Shown piece by piece: positions 57,942 through 64,000 of a DNA stretch of 64,000 nt. The stretch is from the NCBI GenBank assembly GCA_003117195.1, contig BDSI01000162.1:177231-241230 (forward strand). Reading direction: 5' to 3'. This stretch comes from Eudorina sp. 2006-703-Eu-15. Lineage: Eukaryota; Chlorophyta; Chlorophyceae; Chlamydomonadales; Volvocaceae. The notes beneath the pieces were generated by a model. That model was given only the letters and a program-made list of their open reading frames with translations, ran no database searches and was not told the origin of the DNA. Every line of letters starts with the position of its first letter. The stretch's first letter is position 1. Position numbers and translations under genes: made by a program.

Positions 57942-58933
57942 CATGTTTGAATTCGAAGGTAGGAGAAATGGCAGGCGAACGCGCAGCATGCCTGATCGCA
58001 ATGCGGTATAATCATTATGATTATCGAGTTTCCTTTTGCTTCGGTTGAAGGTCTCAGGACCAGGTCAGTGAGGACATGCGTCGTAGGTCCACCGCAAGTC
58101 TGCTACTTGACAGAAGGTTGGTTGAGGAGGAATTGACGGTTTCCGTTTAGGTTCAGGTCATGGATATCCCTGAAGGCAGGCTAACTCGCCGGGCTTTGCG
58201 CTGGGGGGGCGCGTCTCGCCGAAAGGGGTTGCTCGTCCGAAGGGACGGTCCACAGGGCCGGACTGGCTGTGGCGTGCTCGTATACGGCGTCGCCTTGCAG
58301 CAGACATTGCATGGAGTTGGGGAGGGTTTGCCGTTTTGGTGTGGTGACAGCACGGGCGTGCGTTCGTTCTTGCTCTGACTTTCCTTGGGGTTGCAGCGAA
58401 AGCTAGAGGCAGGTGCTGGAGGCAGCGCAGCTCATGAACTCCCTGCTACAATGTGGGCGCGCTTGGCTTGTGAGTGAAAGCTGCGGGGCTTGAGTTGCCG
58501 GGTTTGTCAGGTGTTCCCCGCTGCATGATCCCTTCAGCAGGCGCAGGAGGGGACTGGGCCTTAGACTCCACCTTCGATGTGGTAGCCACCCTGGGTTGTC
58601 TGGATCAGGGGAACGCAGGAGATGGAGGCGCAGGAGCTGCATGCATTTGCACCGTTAGTTGTTCGCTGCGTCAGGGCTGGCTTTCCTTGCTTTTCCCTTG
58701 CTATGTTCCGCTTCTGTGTGTATTGCTGGACATCGGGTGTTCACTGCATGCCACGTGCGCTGCTTTGCGTGACGTTCTCTTTGGTGGATCCGGAGGGATG
58801 TTGGCGTGGTCAGGTGTGCACGGCTCGCACCCTACACGTTGCCAACTGACTTGGTGCTTTGCTGGTCAGTTGTGGGGGGGAGTGCCAGTACCAGTGCCCT
58901 CGCCGTGCCGAAACCTCATTGGGGCCTGACAGC

Positions 58934-59373
58934 TGTCAGGCACCGTTGGTGTTTTGTCCCGTTGCGGTTCCCGAGCAGGTTGGTTGGTTATGACGTACTG
59001 GTGGTTGTACGGCAGGCGATCGTACGGTCGTTTGGGCTGCTATTTATGTGGCAACGCGAGCGAAGCTCGACGTTGTTCTTTTTCTCTCCAAGACCGAAGC
59101 GTGAGTTCATTGCCTTGCTTCTGAGCGATAGAGACAGCCACGGGTCATGTAACGTGACAGGATACGAGGAGGGACCAGTCGCCGTCCCTGAACGGCGCGG
59201 CGATGCCTGGCATTCAGCACAGCTACTGTCAGCAATGTCAGCAATGGCGGTGTGTCTCGCTTGCGCGGGCAGGACCCGTTGCAGGTAGGGAATCCGGTGG
59301 TAGGCTTTCGCGAGCCTATGCTCCGTGACTCCTCAGCTAGGGCAGCGGACAAACAGGGCTGAGCGAGCAACCC
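58934..59373 (+). repeat. Split direct repeat A2
   Basis: Second copy of the 440-bp A repeat, lying between B1 and B2. Confidence 0.95.
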
Positions 59374-59426
59374 TGGTGCGAATTGCCAGGGCCCTCGCCG
59401 TGCCGAAACCTCATTGGGGCCTGACA

Positions 59427-61868
59427 ACCGTATAAAAATTGTTGTGACGCGCCTCGACTACAAGCGATTGCAAGTTGGTGCTACCGATCTCGGATCATTC
59501 CAGCAGGACGACAGTTATCCCCCCCTTTTCGTTACAAGGTGGACCCGGAGTCCCGGCCGGGCGTACAGCGGGCCAGGGTATGCGCTATGCGGTCTCTATC
59601 TGCTTTATTTCCGCCGCGCCAGCCGTGGTGCTGGTGCTGGTTCTTGGGTGCCTCGTTGATCAGCCTGCCTGTCTGCAACCCACTGGTTGACATGCCCGTT
59701 CGTGTGGAGGTGTCTTGCCGCCTTGGCGGTGGGGCCTGCTGGGGCTTGCCCTGGTATACACCGGTGATCCCTCTGGGGTCCGCTGTAACGTTCATTCATG
59801 CCCGTTCGACCCATGCGGCGGGCGGGCAACTGCAGACACCAGAGAAGAGCATACATGGCCCAGCGCCGCAGTTTCTTATCCATCATTGGGTGAGGTGAGC
59901 CCGCGCATTCCGCATATCCGCAACACGGGCAAGCAAGCAGGGCTGGTCAGCGTGGATCGGGGCAGGGGACGGAAGGCAGGGGGCGGAAGGAGGCAGAGAC
60001 GGAGGCAGGGGACGGAGGGCTGGACAACCCCGGGCATCCGCACCCTCCTAGAGACTGATGCACGGCATCTCCCGCACTTGCAGGAGGTTGCAGGTGAGAT
60101 GTTACACGTATGCACGATATTGCACCCTCGCGGCCGGGTGTAAGCCCGGCGGCCCAGCCAGCCATCGGGTTCGCATGCAGCAGTACTGGCGGTCCCAGAT
60201 GCTAGCTGGCTGCCTGCTGGCGAGTGAAGACAGCGCAGGGGCAGGGGCGTCATGAGCTGAGTTGGGGTTGGAGCCAGGATACCCCGCACGCGGTGGGTAT
60301 TTCCAACCGTCCGCTGTACGAACGGAGAACGTCGGTTACTTGTAGCTGATGAGCACTACCCCGTTGGAGCACTTGGTGTATAGATTGCGTGACAGAGAGG
60401 GGCTTTCAGACTTCGGAAAGACTTGATGGCGCAATACCTGGATGGCGCAGTGTCTGGACTGAAGTACGGTCGTTGATGCCAACACCGTGAAGTCCAATGT
60501 CCCACAACCTTATGCTCTATCAGCTTTCCCACCACCTCCGATATGTACACTCAGGCGCGCTTCAACAAGGCCAGCCTAGGCCAGCATAGGCACTCGTCAT
60601 TTCGACCCATTCGACCGTATGGCCGGAAGCACAAACTGCATCACGCAATGAGATCATTTTTGATTGATGTATCATAGCAATTTCTGCGTGTCATCTCTTA
60701 GAAGCCTTGACCTTTCGTAAGTGTGAGGTGTGAGAACATAGCTCCTGTGATGATGAGTCAGACGCTGTCCGCATAATACGACTTATAACACCAGGAATAT
60801 TCACTCTAATGTACATTATGGTAGGTATAATGTACATTATAGTGCTTTGAGATTGGGTCTTGGAGTCCAGCATGTGTTACAGCCACGCCGTGACCACAAG
60901 AGCAGGTCAGGAAGATGATACATGTTTTAACAGTATTATACCCCGTAAAAGTAATTGTACATTCTCTGCTGTTCCGTCTATCCGTGACCAACTTCTATCA
61001 GTTGGCCGGACAGTTTATCAGGGACACTGCTTCCATCATAGAGCAAGTAATGATGTTTCAAATAAATAATATAAATTTTAAAAATAAGTTGCATCGTACA
61101 TGCAGCGCTGTTTCCTTTCCGGTGACGCGGACCGCCAGCGCATTCCATTCGTAATACCTACCACAGCCTTCGAGCTCTATTCCAACCAGTTCCTACCGCC
61201 CTTCGTTGCGTAATCGCCAAGAGTTCTGACACGATGTGTCGCCTCCGTTCCGGTGAGCATGTTTTGCAGTGGCTCTAACTAACTTCGCGCCTCGGCTATT
61301 CGCGCCGTTTCAAACTTCCAGCCACTATCCCACTTCGACGGGCGGCTTGAAATCGGAATTCACATGGATGCCCCGAGCAACTAATCACAGGGCGCTGTTT
61401 TACATGTTTGGCGAGCGACATACAGGTCATATTTACCCGTCGTCGCGCGGCTGATGCGCATTATTAATCACATGACCGTGTTTGTGAGTTTGTGCATGTA
61501 TCTGGAACGTTTCTAGAACTTTGCTTGAGTAGTTTGTTGGGTGCACACATACATGGGGATTCCCTCTGGTGGCTTGCGCATTTGCGCTGAGTCATTGGAG
61601 GGCGCACCACGACGCCAGAAACCGTCAAAGTGAATTTCTCAAACTGACTTCAAAGCGAGCCGCCGGTCTGTTTTGTCGAGCATTTTAGGGCACATGCGGT
61701 TGGCTGGTGCGTGGGGCCGCAGCCCCTTCACTGACACCATAACTTTGGTTAGCTCCTGCAACGAGCCCTCAGCCTGCGTGGGCACACACACACACGAGAC
61801 ACCTGTTCCATTCTGCCGCCTTCACAAGCACCGGCTTCTCTCAGCTTAGTTGGTTGCGAGCAGCAGCA

Positions 61869-61901
<33 letters not shown>

Positions 61902-62037
61902 CACATACCTACCGCTGCCCCCCGCTCCGTCCGTCTCTCTTCACCCACAACATTTCATCATGCCACTGCGCCGCCATAAAAATTCTCTATCTCGTATGCC
62001 GTGTATCCGGGATAGGTCAGCGTCATAACTGCTGGTT
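59427..62037. other. Non-coding region between two retroelements
   Basis: No gene supported. Contains the cgttacaaggtgg motif (59531-59563), an inverted gttacagcgg motif (59761-59800), two copies of the palindrome taatgtacatta near 60809-60842, and an (AGC)n run at 61859-61902. Confidence 0.5.
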
Positions 62038-62856
62038 GTGGGGGCTGCTCGCCCAGCCCACCGCCTTCTTTTCGCAGAATTGGCCGAGCTTCCCCTGCAT
62101 TGCTATTTGGTGAAGCAAGTGGTTCGCTTTTGGAACCGCCTGCAGACGCAGAAGGGCACGGTCGCACACGCAGTCCTATGTCAGGAGGTTATCGATGCAC
62201 TCACCGACCCTGAACGGGGCGGTTGGGGAGCCTCGTTCTTGCGTTTAATGTTGTACTTAGAGTGTGATATTTGGAGCGGGCTACCTCACGATGCAGAAGG
62301 TGTTGAACAGCGAGTTGAGTGGTTGCTGTCCAAACCTCTTCCCGAGGCTCAGATTGTGACGGCGATGAGGGAACGACTAATGAGCGGTTGGGAACATGTG
62401 CGCCTCGATGTCGAGCCAGACAATTACCCATCAGACGGGAAGCAGCCGGGGATCCATATGTCGAAGTACAAGCATTGGATGGGCCTGTCGTTTATGGGTG
62501 CGGCGGCCGTTATGTGGCAACCGCACGCTACAGTTTTTATCCCCCGTTCTGCGCACCGGAAGCTAATGCAATTCAGGCTTTGTTGTTGGGCACTTGAGTC
62601 TAACAGGGCGCGGAGGGGTAGGCACCATGTCCCTAGAGGACAACGGGTCTGCCGTTGCTGCCGCTCTGAAGACCAGATTGAAGATGAGAAGCATGTTCTA
62701 CTCGACTGCCCGGCTTACGATGCAATACGCGCTGAGGAAGGGTTTCACCGCCCTAATACGATGAGGGAGGCGATTGCCTGGGATCCGGCTCGTTTGGCAA
62801 AGATGTTGGAGCGCATGTGGGCTCACCGTAATTCTATCGTGCCCTTTGGGCGCTAG
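62038..62856 (+). pseudogene. C-terminal part of a LINE (L1-type) ORF2 polyprotein, 5'-truncated
   Basis: Open for 272 codons to TAG at 62854-62856. The LINE part probably begins near 62070 (ELPLHCYLVKQVVRFWNRL). It ends with a Cys-rich motif CRCCRSEDQIEDEKHVLLDC (C-x2-C ... H-x4-C) followed by PAYDAIRAEEGF, typical of the region after the reverse transcriptase in L1-type elements, and then MLERMWAHRNSIVPFGR. No endonuclease or reverse transcriptase is left, so it is a dead 5'-truncated copy. Confidence 0.8.

Positions 62857-63958
<1,102 letters not shown>

Positions 63959-64000
<42 letters not shown>
63959..64000. repeat. (CA)n microsatellite, cut by window edge
   Basis: Uninterrupted CA from about 63959 to the window end. 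Confidence 0.95.

Larger units (their letters stand above)
57310..59426 (+). mobile_element. Split-direct-repeat retroelement (DIRS/PAT, TOC1/Kangaroo-like), non-autonomous
   Basis: The order is A1 (57310-57749) - internal region - B1 (58896-58931) - 2 nt - A2 (58934-59373) - 17 nt - B2 (59391-59426). A1 and A2 are 440 bp and identical by eye; B1 and B2 are identical over 36 bp. Outer ends are TGTCAGGC and GCCTGACA, inverted. This A1-int-B1-A2-B2 layout is diagnostic of tyrosine-recombinase retroelements with split direct repeats, first described in algae as TOC1 (Chlamydomonas) and Kangaroo (Volvox). The internal region is only 1.15 kb and shows no reverse transcriptase or recombinase, so the copy must depend on another element. 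accg flanks both ends (57306-57309, 59427-59430), which may be coincidence. Strand is assigned from A1 to B2 order. Confidence 0.85.

Noticed and set aside
60806..60846. AT palindromes taatgtacatta, twice
   Set aside because: Short, simple and common in AT-rich spacer; no further structure.

Overview
The window looks like nuclear DNA of a volvocine green alga (Chlamydomonas/Gonium/Volvox group). It has intron-rich genes with GC-rich third codon positions, long poly-Ala/Gly coding runs, a giant Ser-Pro hydroxyproline-rich glycoprotein (HRGP), many (CA)n microsatellites, and a retroelement with the split-direct-repeat layout known from TOC1 and Kangaroo. I cannot name the species. All gene models were built by hand from splice signals and codon phase. 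Each of the five complete models closes to a whole number of codons.

Layout. (1) 1-5002, minus: a CDKL-like CMGC protein kinase whose Ala/Gly/Ser/Gln-rich C-terminal tail runs off the left edge. (2) 5003-10315: intergenic, with a strong hairpin. (3) 10316-16478, plus: a ten-exon CAP10/GT90 glycosyltransferase with a signal anchor; its introns hold two large minisatellites, a perfect hairpin and a LINE 3' end. (4) 19576-25314, plus: a nine-exon, probably plastid-targeted FAD oxidoreductase of the carotenoid desaturase-like superfamily, with a decayed duplicate exon. (5) 26896-32527, plus: a ten-exon RmlD/MAT2B-like NAD(P)-binding reductase. (6) 33156-34874, minus: a five-exon, 132-residue lysine-rich conserved protein. 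(7) 39050-53451, minus: a 22-exon gene for a 2,839-residue secreted, membrane-anchored chimeric HRGP: N-terminal globular region, about 1,150-residue Ser-Pro shaft, C-terminal Cys modules, one transmembrane helix.

The right end (53.5-64 kb) is repeat-rich. It has a 2.1-kb split-direct-repeat element (57310-59426), a 5'-truncated LINE ending in a 335-bp (CA)n array, and a 643-bp segment lying between two (CA)n arrays.

The genes do not form a pathway or operon. The standout is the giant HRGP. Its order of N-terminal domain, PPSPX shaft and head resembles the Chlamydomonas sexual agglutinins, and its N-terminal half carries modules I would not expect in a cell-wall HRGP: an amidotransferase-like fold, a D-x-D-x-D-G motif and a CGD...CDDGN disulfide motif.
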